64,000 nucleotides of DNA from Theropithecus gelada (taxonomy: Eukaryota > Chordata > Mammalia > Primates > Cercopithecidae). The position numbers and the translations under genes were made by a program. The DNA is taken from the NCBI RefSeq assembly GCF_003255815.1, contig NC_037673.1, positions 12,338,138 to 12,402,137 of the forward strand, given 5' to 3'. A model generated the notes under the pieces. It made no database searches. It saw only the letters and a list, made by a program, of their open reading frames with translations, and was not told where the DNA came from. Positions 11,212 to 22,448 of this stretch are shown one piece after another (the stretch's first letter is position 1; each line of letters opens with the position of its first letter).

Positions 11212-13091
11212 TACTTTGTTGATTTTTAAGAAATTAGTTTTTCTTTATTTTTGTCTGACTGGGTTATTTAGAAACACCAGTCTTGAAGCTCTGAAATTCC
11301 TTGTTCTGCTTGGTTCAGTCTTTTGGTAAAGCTTCCAGTTGTATTTTGAAATTCCTTATGTGAGTTGTTCAATTCCAGAAGCTCTGATTGATTCCTTTTT
11401 AAGATGTTTATCGCTTCTGTAATTTCCTGGATTGCTTTAGATGTTTCTTTGTGTTATTTTCCACCATGTCTTGGGTCCCACTGAGCTCCATGCAGTGTAT
11501 GTTTTGAATTCATTATCTGTCATTTCTGAGATTCCATTTTGGTTAGGAACCCTTGCTGGAGAGCCAGCGAAATTCTTTGTGGTGTCGCTACATTCAGAAT
11601 CCTCATGGTGCCAGAATTTTTACACTGGGTTCTTCTCATCGGAACATGATGGCACTTCTACTTTTTGTAATTATTTTCATGTGGGTAAATTTTGAAGTTT
11701 TAAAAATTTTTCTTTCTTTCCCTATAATATTATTTTTATTCCCTCTTTATTTTCTCCCCCTACCAAGGGATGTAACTGTAGAGAATTCTGGGTAGGATCT
11801 TTTGGTTTTGCCTCTATAGCCCTATGGTTTTGTTTTTGTTTTTGTTTTTGTTTTGGTAGCTGCATGGATGTTTTTTATGATGATGATTTTTTTTTTTTTT
11901 AACCTGCATTCTTCTGTAATCTTGCATATAGGGCATGTAATTGCTAGGTTCAAAGGTCAGTTTTTCTCTTTCACTTTCTCTGCATCTGCTAGTCAGCAAA
12001 TAAGTTAGATCAAGATTTGCTCAGTGGAATTTGTCATTTTGTGTAGTGGAAGAGAAAGGCAAAAATCCACACAAATACTCTGTGACCTAGTATCTCTCCA
12101 CTGCAACACTTATCAGAATACTACATGGGGTGGAGAGAGGGAATTCATGTATTATTTTTTCTAAACCGCAAACTAAATAGTAAATCCATCCCATTTGAAT
12201 ATAATTTCCTTTGGACATTGTTTCTTTTAGTCAACAACCTCAAATGGAGGTAGTAGGATTTATCATACTAGGATCAAAAAATGAACCAACAACTACAATA
12301 CACTTAAAAATCTCATACCCCCTCCAAACAGTAAACATTTTAAATACTTTTCTGTGTTTAAAATATTATAGCATTCGATAGAGTATGCTTCAGATTTTAC
12401 GTAGCTATATTCCTCAAAAAGTCCAGATGATCCCTGAGCTCCAATTTTGACATTACATTGGTATAATGTGAATTGCAAATAATTTTGCCACACAATAAAA
12501 TAAATGATGTATCAAGTAGCAAAAATATTTCAATTTTAATAATGGACAATTTTCATTGTTTTCAAAATTGTATAAGGTTTTACCATTTATGAAAATATTT
12601 CGCTAGTGTGGTTACATCAAAAAGAATTTTGTGATCACTTTTTCTTTTCAAAAAATATAACAGACCTGTGAAAGATCAAATACATCAGACATTCAATTTT
12701 ACTATTGATAAGAAATATTTTTTACTCTGTCACTTTCTACAAAGTCAAAAAGAATCATAAACTTAAGAGGAGGTGAAAGTCCTCTTAGAAATGTTATCTC
12801 AAATAATTGAAAGAGGACATGACATTTGAATAAATATTTTACTGTACTTATCATTATGGCACATTTGTGTGTATTGGATTATTACAATTAGCTTTTTGTT
12901 TTCATTTAGGTAGACACAATGCTGTTATCATTAATATGCATATTCTCCAGGGACAGAAGAAGAATAACATATAATGATTTTTTTATTGTCAGGTGAAATA
13001 TTGCAATGCAGCAACCAGATTACTTGGGTGAAAGTAACATATCCTTAGGAGAAAAAAACTTTTCTACAGCAAAAAACTTTCTCAGCAAAAA

Positions 13092-13140
13092 CTTTTCTTT
13101 TTCTTTCTTTCATTTCTTTTTCTTTTTCTTTGTTTCTTTC
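13092..13140. repeat. Polypyrimidine CTTT/CTTTT tract
   Basis: Roughly fifty bases of C/T with CTTT and CTTTTT units on the plus strand. It is low complexity and could adopt unusual pairing. No Alu or L1 body adjoins it. Confidence 0.85.
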
Positions 13141-13704
13141 ATACCCTTTGTATTATTTCCTGCACACATGCAATTTTAAATGTTATATTTTTAGACTGGT
13201 AAAAAAACAATTTCAAAAGACATTCTTATTTCTACCCATTACATGCTTAGGAAATAACAAAATTAATTTTCTGTTATTCATACCTCCAACAACAATGAAG
13301 AATAATTTTGAGCATTAAAATATAATTTTTTTCATTCATTTGTCTTTTATTTAAGTCCAATTGTTACAGTTTAGTTCTCACAATTGAGTTACTGCATCAC
13401 CAGGCTTAACCAACTGGTCTTCACCATGTTACTTAGAGGCTATATATACACCATCATCCTAAGATGTATTAAATTATCAGTCTTATTCACCAATATTAAA
13501 ACTGGAAGGTAATAATGAGATTGATTATTCTTATTAAGTGTGCTGTTTTGAAATAAGACAGGCATTCATAAAATTTCATTGAACAGTTCACTGAGTGAAA
13601 GTTCATTGAACTATACCAAAAGCTTGTTTCATATTTTCTCATGAATCTTAATTTTATTATTTTCCCAAATGGACATTTGACATAGTAAAAGGAATAAAAC
13701 ATTT

Positions 13705-13890
13705 ACATACATATATTATATATATGATAAATATATAAGTGATAAATATGTATGACACACATATGATGTATATATGCATCATATATATGGACTATATATG
13801 TGTGCATATGCATTATATATATGCATCATAGATGCGTTATTTTATATATATGTGTGTGTGTATATATATGTGTATGTATATATATAATTT
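13705..13890. repeat. Alternating AT/GT tract with short palindromes
   Basis: Mixed TATATA, TATG and TGTG units. Short inverted repeats such as ATGATG...CATCAT (around 13763-13782) give cruciform potential. A (TG)n run is at about 13850-13862. Confidence 0.85.
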
Positions 13891-14422
13891 TATCTACCTT
13901 CCCCAGTTTCTCCAAAAGTCAAACTGGTGATATAAACTGGGTACTGATTTCTAAGAGTCTGTGCAATGCAGGCCCTTTATAAGACAAGTGTCAGGGAAGC
14001 AACTCAAAATAGTTTCAGCCAAACAAGAAACATAATGCGTCACGAAACTGAGGACATGGGTGATTTTGCTTTAATAAGATGGATTAAGAGACTGTATGGA
14101 ATATTGCAGACACTCTTACTATCTTTAATCTGTGCTATTCCTGAATTCTCATTGCTCCATTTAAGAGACCAATAAGAGGGTGCAGCTTGGATGAGGATAA
14201 AGTGACCGCAGGCCTCTCCAGACACCTTTTTGAAGGGAGATGCGACTACCAGATGCCCTGCTTTCCTTACTGTGTGGCATCATAGACATGTTATGGTTGT
14301 TTTTAAATTGTATATGAATGCAGTCATAGACATTGTTTTGTCTTTTTCCTAAATAATATGTTTGTTAAATGGACCTATGCTCTTGCATAGAGTATCTATG
14401 TTAATTGTTACTTTTATAGGCT

Positions 14423-14768
14423 TGTATTAGTCTGTTCTCATGCTGCTGATAAAAACCTACCTGAGACTGGGCAATTTACAAAATAAAGACACTTAATGAA
14501 CTTATAGTTCCACATGGCTCTGGAGGCCTCAAAAGTATGGCGGAAGGCAAAGAGGAGCATATCACGTCTTACATGGATGGAAGAGAGAGAGCTTGTGAAG
14601 GAAAACTTCCTCTTATAGAACCATCAAATCTTGTGAGACTTATTCACTATCATGAGAATAGCACAGAAAAGACCTGACCCCATAATTCAATTACCTACCA
14701 CCAGGTCCCTCCCACAACAGTGGGAATTCAAGATGAGATTTGGGTGGGTACACAGACAAACCATATCA
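14423..14768 (-). repeat. THE1-like LTR (3' LTR of the antisense provirus)
   Basis: The left LTR copy, 346 bases, contains the complement of the TATA region (CTTATAGAACC, a mutated TTATAAAACC) and a sequence like TTTACAAAATAAAG near the R/U5 end. It closely parallels the copy at 16346, which is the direct evidence for an LTR pair. Confidence 0.9.
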
Positions 14769-16345
14769 TTCCACCCCTCCCCCTCCCAAATCTCATGCCA
14801 TCACATTTCAAAACCAATTATGCCTTCCCAATAGTACCCCAAAGACTGATCTCATTTCAGCATTAACTCAAAAGTCCATAGTCCAACGTCTCATCTGAGA
14901 CAAGGCAAGTCCCTTCAGCCTATGAGCCTGTAGAATCAAAAGCAAGTTAGTTACTTCCTAGATACAATGTGGGTACAGGCATTGTGTAAATACATCCATT
15001 TCAAATGGGAGAAATTGACCAAAAAAATGGGGCTGCAAGTCCCATGCAAGTTTGAAATCCAGCAGGGCAGTGAAATATTAAGGCTCCAAAATGGTCTCCT
15101 TTGACTCCGTGTCTCACATCCAGGTCATGCTGATGCAAGAGATGAGTTCCCATGGTCTTGGGCAGCTCCATCCCTGTAGTTTTGTAAGGTACAGTCTCCT
15201 TCTCAGCTGCTTTCATGGGCTGGTGTTGAGTGTTGGTGCTTTTCCAGACACACGGTGCAAGCTCTCATTGGATCTACTATTCCAGAGTCTGGAGGATGGT
15301 GGCCCTCTTCTCACAGCTCCACCAGGCAATGCCACAGTAGAGATTCTGTGTGAAGGGCTCCCACCCCACATTTCCCTTCCACACTGCCTTAGCAGGGGTT
15401 CTCCATGAAGGCCCCATCCTTGCTGCAAAATTTCTGCCTGGGCATCCAGGCATTTCCATATATCTTCTGAAATCTAGGTGGAGGTTCCCAAACCCCAATT
15501 CTTGACTTCTGTGCACTCGCAGGCTCAACACCATGTGGAAGCTGCCAAGGCTTGGGACTTGCACTCTCTGAAGCCATGGCCCATGCTCTACATTGGCCTC
15601 TTTCAGCCATGGCTGCAGCAGCTGGGATGCAGGGCACCAGGTCCGTAGGTTGTACACAGCATACAGACCCTGGGCCTGGCCCAAGAAACCATTTTTTGCT
15701 CCTAGGCCTTTGAGTCTGTGATGGGAGGGGCTGCCATGAAGACCTCTGACATGCCCTTGAGACATTTTCCCCATTGTCTTGGGGATTCACATTTGGCTCC
15801 TTGTTACTTACACAAATTTTTGCAGGCAGCTTGAACTTTCTCCTTAGAAAATGGGATTTTCTTTTCTAGTACATCTTCAGGCTGAAGAATTTCCAAAATT
15901 TTATGTTCTGCCTCCCTTACAAAACTGAATGCCTTTAACAGGACCCAAGTTACCTCTTGAATATTTTGCTGCTTAGAAATTTCTTCTGGAAGGTACCCTA
16001 AATCATCTCTCTCAAGTTTAAAGTTTCATAAATATCTAGTATGGGGCAAAATGCCACCAGTCTCCTTGGTATAACATAACAAGATTCACCTTTGCTCCGG
16101 TTCCCAGCAAGTTCTTCATCTCCATCTGAGATCAGCTCAGCCTAGATTTCATTGCCAATATCATTATCAACATTTTGGTGAAAGCCATTTCGCAAGTTTC
16201 TAGAGAGTTCCAGTTTCTCACATTTTCCTGTCTTCTTCTGAGCCCTCCAAACTGTTCCAACTTCTACCTGTTATGCAGTTCCAAAGTCCCTTCCCATTTT
16301 TGGGTATCTTTTCAGCAGTGCCCCACTCTATTGGTACCAGTTTAC
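14769..16345 (-). mobile_element. THE1-like internal region
   Basis: About 1.58 kb between the two LTRs, GC-richer than its surroundings, with frames on both strands but no polymerase, protease or envelope motif that I can see. The length and position are as expected for a THE1 internal region. The longest antisense frame (15277-15774, 165 codons) overlaps a 133-codon frame and I do not call it a gene. Confidence 0.85.
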
Positions 16346-16699
16346 TGTATTAGTCTGTTCTCACACTGCTGATAAAGACATACCCAAGACTGAGCAATTT
16401 ACAAAAGAAAGAGGTTTATTAGACTTACAGTTCCACATGGATTGGGAGGCCTCATAATTACGGTGGAAGGCAAGGAGGAGCAAGTCTCATTCTACATGGA
16501 TGGCAGCAGGCAAAGAGAGAGCTTGTTCAGGGAAACTCCCTCTTATATAACCATCAGATCTTGTAAGACTTATTGATTATCATGAGAACAATATGGGAAA
16601 GACCTGCCTTCATGATTCAGTTACCTCCTACAAGTTCCATCCCACAATATGTGGGAATTCAAGATGAGATTTGGGTGGGGACACAGACAAACCATACCA
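16346..16699 (-). repeat. THE1-like LTR (5' LTR of the antisense provirus)
   Basis: The right LTR copy, 354 bases, begins TGTATTAGTCTGTTCTCACAC and ends AAACCATACCA. It retains the complement of a TATA element near 16541 (CTTATATAACC). It differs from the left copy by scattered substitutions and small indels, consistent with independent decay after insertion. Confidence 0.9.
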
Positions 16700-16844
16700 A
16701 ATATCAATGCTATAACATTATATTAATATTCTGTATTACATTTATGCATTTCAGTTTGATATCTTATGTAGTTCCCAGATTTAGGATATTATGAAAAACA
16801 TTGTTATTAATATAGCATTATTTTTTTTGGTGCTGTGTGGTAGA

Positions 16845-17128
16845 CATGAAGACATCCCACCTAGGTCACTCTTCAAGGAAGACATCTATGTAGAGCTTGG
16901 AAAGCACCTATTCACAGGGCAGTAGGTGATTGAATGAGTGCATAAAGGGGGATTGCCAGACGCTTATAAAACCATCAGATCTCATGAAACTCACTCATTA
17001 TCATAAGAACAGCATAGGGGAAACTGACCTCTTGATTCCGTTACCTCACCTGGTCCTGCCCTTGACATGTGGGGATTACAATTCAAGGTGAGATTTGGGT
17101 GGAAACACGGAGCTGAACCATATCATAT
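16845..17128 (-). mobile_element. MaLR LTR fragment, antisense
   Basis: The right part (16960-17126) reads CTTATAAAACCATCAGATCTC, TTACAATTCAAGGTGAGATTTGGGTGG and ends ACCATATCA, the complement of the U3 part of a THE1/MST-class LTR. The left part (16845-16960) is less certain. It lies about 150 bases from the THE1 provirus but is a different LTR type. Confidence 0.75.
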
Positions 17129-17940
17129 AGAATCTTTTGGATTATTTTTATTCATATTATTTTGAATGAGGAAGCACCTTCATGATGTTTATGAATATAT
17201 TATATATTGAATTTTTTGGGTTTTTTTTGTGTTGTGCTATCTTAGATCACTGGCACAAATTTGAACAGAAGTAGTGAATATGGGTAACAATGTATTTGTA
17301 ATAATTCATGATAGTTTTCTGTATACATGCATTAAAAAGGACTTTTTAAAAAAAATTTGCTTTGCTTTTAAAAGTTAGTATTTGATAAATTTCATCAAAT
17401 ATTTGAATACATCTATAAAGACAGTCATACATATTTAATTTCCTATGTGATGATGCAGAAAGATTAATGTTAATTCTACATTGTCTTTGCATTCATGATT
17501 TATAAAACAGACATCTGTAATTTAATACTAATCTTATTTGTTTCTGGATTTTTATTTACAAATGTTTCATTTAATTTGTTTTTATGTATATACATAAACT
17601 CTATGTTCTTGTCAGATTTTGTTATCATGGTTCTGCTGGCTTCACAAAAATACTTTTAAAATACTTTCCCTGTTTCTTCACTTTAGAATAATATGCGTAG
17701 AGTTGCTATTATTTTGGCCTTAGCTATTAGGAAAAAATCACCGATAAGGTAATCTGTTTGTGGGATGTTTTTGGGGAAAAATAATGGTTCAATTTCTTTA
17801 ACTGGCATAATATAAGGTACAAGTAATTTTAAGTTGCCACACAATAAAAGGAACACAGAACATAGGCGAGATGCAAACTGTGACAGCATCATTTGCTTAT
17901 CGGCTTCCTAAACTCTGGCTTCACTGAGCATGTCATTCCT
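17129..17940. other. Unassigned AT-rich DNA
   Basis: No family recognised. A 69-codon antisense frame at 17683-17892 has no known motif and is treated as chance. Confidence 0.5.
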
Positions 17941-17943
17941 CTA

Positions 17944-18251
17944 GACTTAGTGGCTCATGCCTGTAATCCCAGCATTTTGGGAAGCTTAGGCAGGCAGATT
18001 GCTTGAGCCTTGCAGTTTGAGACCAGCCTGGGAAACATGGTTAAATCTTGTCTCTACTGAAATAAAAGAATAAATAAATAAATATAGAAAAATTAGCCAG
18101 GCATGCTGGCATGCACATGGAGTCTCAGCTACTTAGGAGGCTGAGGATTGCTTGAGTTCAGGAGGCCGAAGTTGTAGTGAGCCAAGATCGCACCACTTCA
18201 CTCCACCCTTGGTGAAAGAGATAGACTCTGTCTCAAAAAAAAAAAAAAAAA
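17944..18251 (+). mobile_element. Alu SINE, old (AluJ-like), sense
   Basis: Alu body from TGGCTCATGCCTGTAATCCC to CACTTCACTCCACCC, then poly-A. The 5' GC-rich start is lost or mutated (CTAGACTTAG). The mid-linker is expanded to (AAAT)n at about 18061-18085. Heavy substitution (GGTGAAAGAG, TTGTAGTGAG) indicates an old copy. Confidence 0.93.
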
Positions 18252-18359
18252 GTCTGATTTTTCTGTTCTTTTGCTTATCAGATACCAAGAATTAGAATTG
18301 AGAATATTTATAGGATTTTAAAACGAAAATGTGATATAGTTAGTGAGTTGAATGATATC

Positions 18360-18769
18360 TTCTCAACACATATGTTCACCTGAAACCTCTTATTTAGAAT
18401 GAGTGTTTGCAGATGAAATGAAGGATCTGAAGAAGAGTTCATCCAAGATTTAACCAGACCCTAAATCTAATGATGAGTTTCCTCATAATAGACAGAAAAG
18501 AAGACACAAAGATACACAGAGAATGAGTGAATGTGAAGATGGAGGCAGAAATTGTAGCAATGTGTCTCAGTCAGGGAACGCTACAGATTTCAGGAAACTA
18601 CCAGAAACTAGGAGAGAGGCATGCACAGACTCTCCCTCAAAGCCACCAGGAGAAAGTCATTCTTATTTTAGGAGGCATCTAACCTCCTGAACTTGGAGAT
18701 AATGAATTTCTTTTGTCTTAAGTCACAAAGCTTTTGGTAATTTGTTATAGTGGCCCTAGGAAACTAAAA
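18360..18769 (+). mobile_element. MLT1-like MaLR LTR, sense
   Basis: Matches the known order of MLT1 LTRs: CCTCTTATTTAGAAT, TTTGCAGATG, AAGACACAAAGATACACAGAGA, GATGGAGGCAGAAATTG, CCAGAAACTAGGAGAGAGG, CTCCTGAACTTGGAGATAATGAATTTC, and the end GTGGCCCTAGGAAACTAA. About 410 bases with strong divergence, an ancient mammalian LTR. Confidence 0.85.
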
Positions 18770-20348
18770 CATGACCCTTCATGTATAGACGATAAAAGAC
18801 AAAGTAACTTTAAGGTTCTACGATATTGAAAAATGTGATTAGTTTTTTTTCCACCTAGTTGTCTCTTGACAAATCCCTGAAGGCATTATATCTGTTCTTT
18901 CCTTCCACAGAGAAACTATTTGCTTTGGAGGAGTGTTTGTTTTCTTACGAAGGAAAATAATCCACTGAACATGTAAGCTTCTGATCCTTTTTTTTAATCC
19001 ACAGGAGAATCAGAAGATGATTTTGCCATGACTAACACCCTGCCGATGAAAGAAACAAATACCTCTTAAATTCTTATATTCTGTCTTTAAACAATTGAAA
19101 TGCCTTTGACAATTGACCTGTACCGCAAAGTCTGTTTTCCACTCTTGATTCTATCGATCAGTAAACAAAGCCAGAGCCAGACTCTGTGCCTTTTCTTGCT
19201 TATAAAGCCTCAATATAATCCTTGACCGTTTGGAAAATAAAATAATTGTGAGGACTGAAGTGATTTTTAATAGGTAATTCACCAGTTTTACAATTTTCAT
19301 TTTATAGAATAGTCTTGGCTTCAGGCACATGGAAAACTTGTTTGATTATTCAAGTTACATATTGTAATTAGTTATTTTTGTTTAAATGAGCCTGGTAAAT
19401 TCTGTTTAATTATTTTTTAAAACATGGCCTGGAATTAAATCTTCTCTGTTTCAGAATACCTTCTCTTTATTATCTCAGAGTAGCATTAGAGCGTTTGATC
19501 ATTCTGACTGTTTGTAATGCATAAATGATGAGTCCAGTGATGGCTTGTACACTTTTATTAACTGAAATTACATGGACCTGATAGAAAAACCAATGAACCT
19601 AATGAAGTCTATGATATTTTGAATATATTTTGTACAATCAAGTGCATGTGTATATGTTCATTTTGCTGGTCCAAGGGGTATCCGAACCTCAAAAGGAAAA
19701 GAATCCCATTAATACTAGATGCAATTTGAGAACAGAAGCATAATCTTTGTTACTGAGATTTCAGTTGGAGCATCCCACAGCGTCAGACTTTGCTAAGCTC
19801 AAATAAGAGAAGATATCCCAAGATAATTGAGAGCATATATCCTAGAGCCAGAAAATTGTTATTCTACATTTATACACCCTATCATCATCTCTACCTCTAC
19901 CATGATAGTAATACTCTGAATTCTGGAATTATGTTGATGGGAAGTACTTAAATCACACATTTTCCTGGTGTATCGTGGTACGTGCACTTTGCATCAGTCT
20001 TTAAATCTTCTATTTTTCAAACGGTTGTAGTTCTGAAATGGGAATCCTGTAACCTGTTTGGTAAATGTTATAGTTACTAACTTGCACAACTAGTAAATAT
20101 GGACAATGCAAATGTCAAAATAAAAATTGATAACACAAATTCTATAAAGTCAAAGAGAATCAGAGAAGATATAGGACACAACTATTTCCTATGTCCTTGA
20201 GAGCAAAATGCCCTCATTCATCACAAATACTTGAAGTACATTATTCACCACTAATATTGAAGTACCAATGTGAGGTAAAATTTGTGGTTTGAGAAAAAGC
20301 AAATAACAAAAACAATGAAACAATCTTTTGATGTATATGCACCTCTCT
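18770..20348. other. Unassigned intergenic DNA
   Basis: No repeat family recognised. Two splice-acceptor-like sites (AG at 18909-18910 and 19003-19004), a GTAAGC at 18973, and an AATAAA-type sequence near 19239 occur together, but no gene structure can be supported (see rejected items). Confidence 0.5.
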
Positions 20349-20681
20349 TGGTCTGTTTCATGCTATCATAATTGAACACTGAAGACTGAGTAATTTAGAA
20401 TAAACAGACATTTATTGGTTTACAGTTCTGGAGGCTGGAGTCTATTATCCAGGTGCTGGCACCTGTGAGGGCCTTTTTGCTGCATCATCAAATGGCGGAA
20501 GGTGAGAAAGCTAGAAGGGCAAGAGGGGGATGAATTTCCCCATTTATAATGGCACAAATCCAACCATGACAATGGAGACTTCATGGCCTATCACCTCTTG
20601 AAGGTCTCACCTCTTAATACTGTTAAATGCGATTAAATTTCGAAGTGAATTTTGAAGGAGAAAAACTTTCAAATCATAGCA
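20349..20681 (-). mobile_element. MaLR-type LTR, antisense
   Basis: The complement of an MST/MLT-class LTR: AGTTCTGGAGGCTGG, CAAATGGCGGAAGG, CCATTTATAATGGCAC (TATA region on the minus strand), CACCTCTTAATACTGTTA, AATTTTGAAGG and the end CAAATCATAGCA. About 333 bases. I place it in the MaLR group but not in a subfamily. Confidence 0.75.
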
Positions 20682-21350
20682 GTGTGCCCTTACAAATAAT
20701 AATTGCACATGTTCTTATTTAGTATTCATAAGGCCCTCACTCTGTATCCTACAGCTGCCTTTTCTATATATGGCAATGTGAAGGTAGGGGTGTGGGAGGA
20801 AATAATTTGTTGTCTATGAAGCTTGAAAGGTTTAGAAAAATACTTTTCAAGCAAAGAAATAATACAATGGCATACAAAATAATAATTAAAAATTTAAAGA
20901 TTACACAAGGACAACCACCGCCACAAACATGTAATACCTGTAGGCTACGCCATTATTTTTTACTTTGCTAATGGGAAATTAGATATATTTTATGCAAAGA
21001 ACTAAGTATTCAAACACAATATGAGAGAAAAACTAAAATGTTTTTAATTGTTGAATTTGTCCATATTGTACAAATTCAACATGGTTGGTTATGATTTCTG
21101 AAAAGTAGGGCTCTGAATAATAAGCATTGCCTAGTATTCACAGTAATATACATTCGCTAGACTCAAGAGTCTAGCATAGTTCCTGTAAATAGCATTTCTC
21201 CCCTTCAAAGAAAGAGTTACCATGCTGTATGAAAATCGTGTGATCCTTTAACTTCTCTCTGCATTGAAGTAATTAAGATTGATTTGAGAGTGAGTGTGGT
21301 GACATGCTGCACTTGCATGGTTATTCATTGGATAATGCTAGAGCAAAGCC
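20682..21350. other. Unassigned AT-rich DNA
   Basis: No family or gene recognised. A short inverted repeat (TTGAATTTGTCCATATTGTACAAATTCAA, about 21051-21079) could form a hairpin with 11-base arms TTGAATTTGT/ACAAATTCAA. No other features. Confidence 0.5.
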
Positions 21351-21361
21351 TATAAGGCATC

Positions 21362-22437
21362 AGTTATTTATTTTTTATTTTTTAATATTTTATCATTATA
21401 CTTTAAGTTCTAGGGTACACGTGCATAACGTGCAGGTTTGTTACATATGTATAATTGTGCCATGTTGGTGTGCTGCACCCATCAACTCGTCAGCACCCAT
21501 CAACTTGTCTTTTACATCAGGTATAACTGCCAATGCAATCCCTCCCCCGTCCTCCCTTCCCTTAATAGGGCCCAGTGTGTTATGTTCCCCTTCCCAAGTC
21601 CAAGTGGTCTCATTGTTCAGTTCCCACCTATGAGTGAGAACATGCGGTGTTTGGTTTTCTGTTCTTGCGATAGTTTGCTGAGAATGATGATTTCTACCTG
21701 CATCCATGTCCCTACAAAGAACATGAACTCATCCTTTTTTATGGCTGCAGAGTATTCCATGGTGTATATGTGCCACATTTTCTTAATCCAGTCTGTCACT
21801 GATGGACATTTGGGTTGATTCCAAGTCTTTGCTATTGTGAATAGTGCCGCAATGAACATACGTGTGCACGTGTCTTTATAGCAGCATGATTTATAGTCCT
21901 TTGGGTATATACCCAGTAATGGGATGGCTGGGTCATATGGTACTTCTAGTTCTAGATCCTTGAGGAATCGCCATACTGTTTTCCATAATGGTTGAACTAG
22001 TTTACAATCCCACCAACAGTGTAAAAGTGTTCCTATTTCTCCACATCCTCTCCAGCACCTGTTGTTTCCTGACTTTTTAATGATTGCCCTTCTAACTGGT
22101 GTGAGATGGTATCTCATTGTGGTTTTGATTTGCATTTCTCTGATGGCCAGTGATGACAAGCATTTTTTCATGTGTCTGTTGGCTGTATGCATATCTTCAT
22201 TTGAGAAATGTCTGTTCATATCCTTTGCCCACTTTTTCATGGGGTTGTTTGTTTTTTTCTTATAAATTTGTTTGTGTTCTTTGTAGGTTCTGGATATTAG
22301 CCCTTTGTCAGATGAGTAGATTGCAAAAATTTTCTCCAATTCTGTAGGTTGCTTGTTCACTCTGATGGTAGTTTCCTTTGCTGTGCAGAAGCTCTTTAGT
22401 TTAATTAGATCCCATTTGTCAATTTTGGCTTTTGTTG
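21362..22437 (-). mobile_element. 5'-truncated L1PA-type insertion, antisense, with target-site duplication
   Basis: A 1076-base L1 3' end. On the minus strand it runs from mid-ORF2 to the 3'UTR (complement GGGTACACGTGCATAACGTGC) and an A-rich tail (complement at 21362-21400). The 11-base target-site duplication TATAAGGCATC is at 21351-21361 and 22438-22448. ORF2 is open without a stop from the truncation point to its natural end (frame 21617-22447). The low divergence marks it as one of the younger insertions in the window. It is dead because reverse transcriptase and endonuclease are missing. Confidence 0.95.
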
Positions 22438-22447
22438 TATAAGGCAT
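21617..22447 (-). pseudogene. L1 ORF2 C-terminal remnant, 276 codons open
   Basis: The frame encodes the C-terminal end of L1 ORF2p: KWDLIKLKSFCTAKETTIRVN, GNNRCWRGCGEIGTLLHCWW (the Cys-rich zinc-knuckle-like segment), KSCCYKDTCTRMFIAALFTIAKTWNQ, ending SLIGGN and a stop. Full ORF2p is about 1275 residues and its endonuclease and reverse-transcriptase domains are absent, so no retrotransposition activity is possible. The first ATG comes from the flanking target-site duplication (complement of GGCAT), giving a short non-L1 start MPYT fused in frame. The frame is open only because the copy is young; I do not propose that it is expressed. Confidence 0.9.
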
Positions 22448-22448
22448 C

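Larger units (their letters stand above)
6620..12000 (-). mobile_element. Old, nearly full-length L1, antisense, interrupted by two Alus
   Basis: On the minus strand the order is ORF1 region, ORF2, then 3'UTR. The 3' end is at 6620-6990 (AAGTACATATGCAAGTTTGTTACC and a CCCA-rich tract). The ORF2 reverse-transcriptase and endonuclease regions span about 6990-9950, and ORF1 about 10310-11760. Antisense translation at 7865-8080 keeps a recognisable reverse-transcriptase piece (GTYLKIIRGFYDK). The frame at 8981-9268 keeps SDHRGIKIEIN and NLWNAAKTMLRGKFIAL, the end of the endonuclease domain and the following segment. All frames are broken, so this is a dead element of L1PB/L1MA-like age. The 5' boundary is uncertain and lies between about 11760 and 12150. 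Confidence 0.85.
12001..14422. other. Unassigned intergenic DNA with simple-sequence tracts
   Basis: No repeat family is recognised apart from simple tracts: a pyrimidine-rich CTTT/CTTTT run at about 13092-13140 and an AT/GT alternating region at 13705-13890. Reading frames of 60-70 codons (12293, 13130, 13496, 13966) lack any domain and are treated as chance. The left edge may still contain decayed L1 5'UTR. Confidence 0.5.
14423..16699 (-). mobile_element. THE1-like MaLR provirus (LTR-internal-LTR), antisense
   Basis: Two copies of a roughly 350-base LTR in the same antisense orientation (14423-14768 and 16346-16699) bracket about 1.58 kb of internal sequence. Both LTRs start TGTATTAGTCTGTTCTCA and end near AAACCATA(T/C)CA. 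Known: this is the complement of the THE1 consensus (class III, MaLR group), non-autonomous elements with a roughly 1.6 kb internal region lacking a functional polymerase gene. Seen: the internal frames (165, 133 and 105 codons) are overlapping and shared between strands, with no retroviral domain. The 5 bases on each side of the element (AGGCT and AATAT) do not match, so no target-site duplication is visible. Age-related decay or later rearrangement could explain this. Confidence 0.92.

Noticed and set aside
15277..15774. 165-codon antisense frame.
   Set aside because: It lies in the THE1-like internal region, overlaps a 133-codon frame in another register and a 105-codon frame on the other strand, and shows no retroviral or host domain.
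18911..19069. Exon-like pieces: a pyrimidine tract plus AG at 18909-18910, GTAAGC at 18973, a second acceptor at 19003-19004 and a 20-codon frame ending at 19069.
   Set aside because: The implied intron (18973-19004) is only 32 bases, too short to splice in primates. No upstream coding exon or long frame supports a gene, and such motifs occur by chance.
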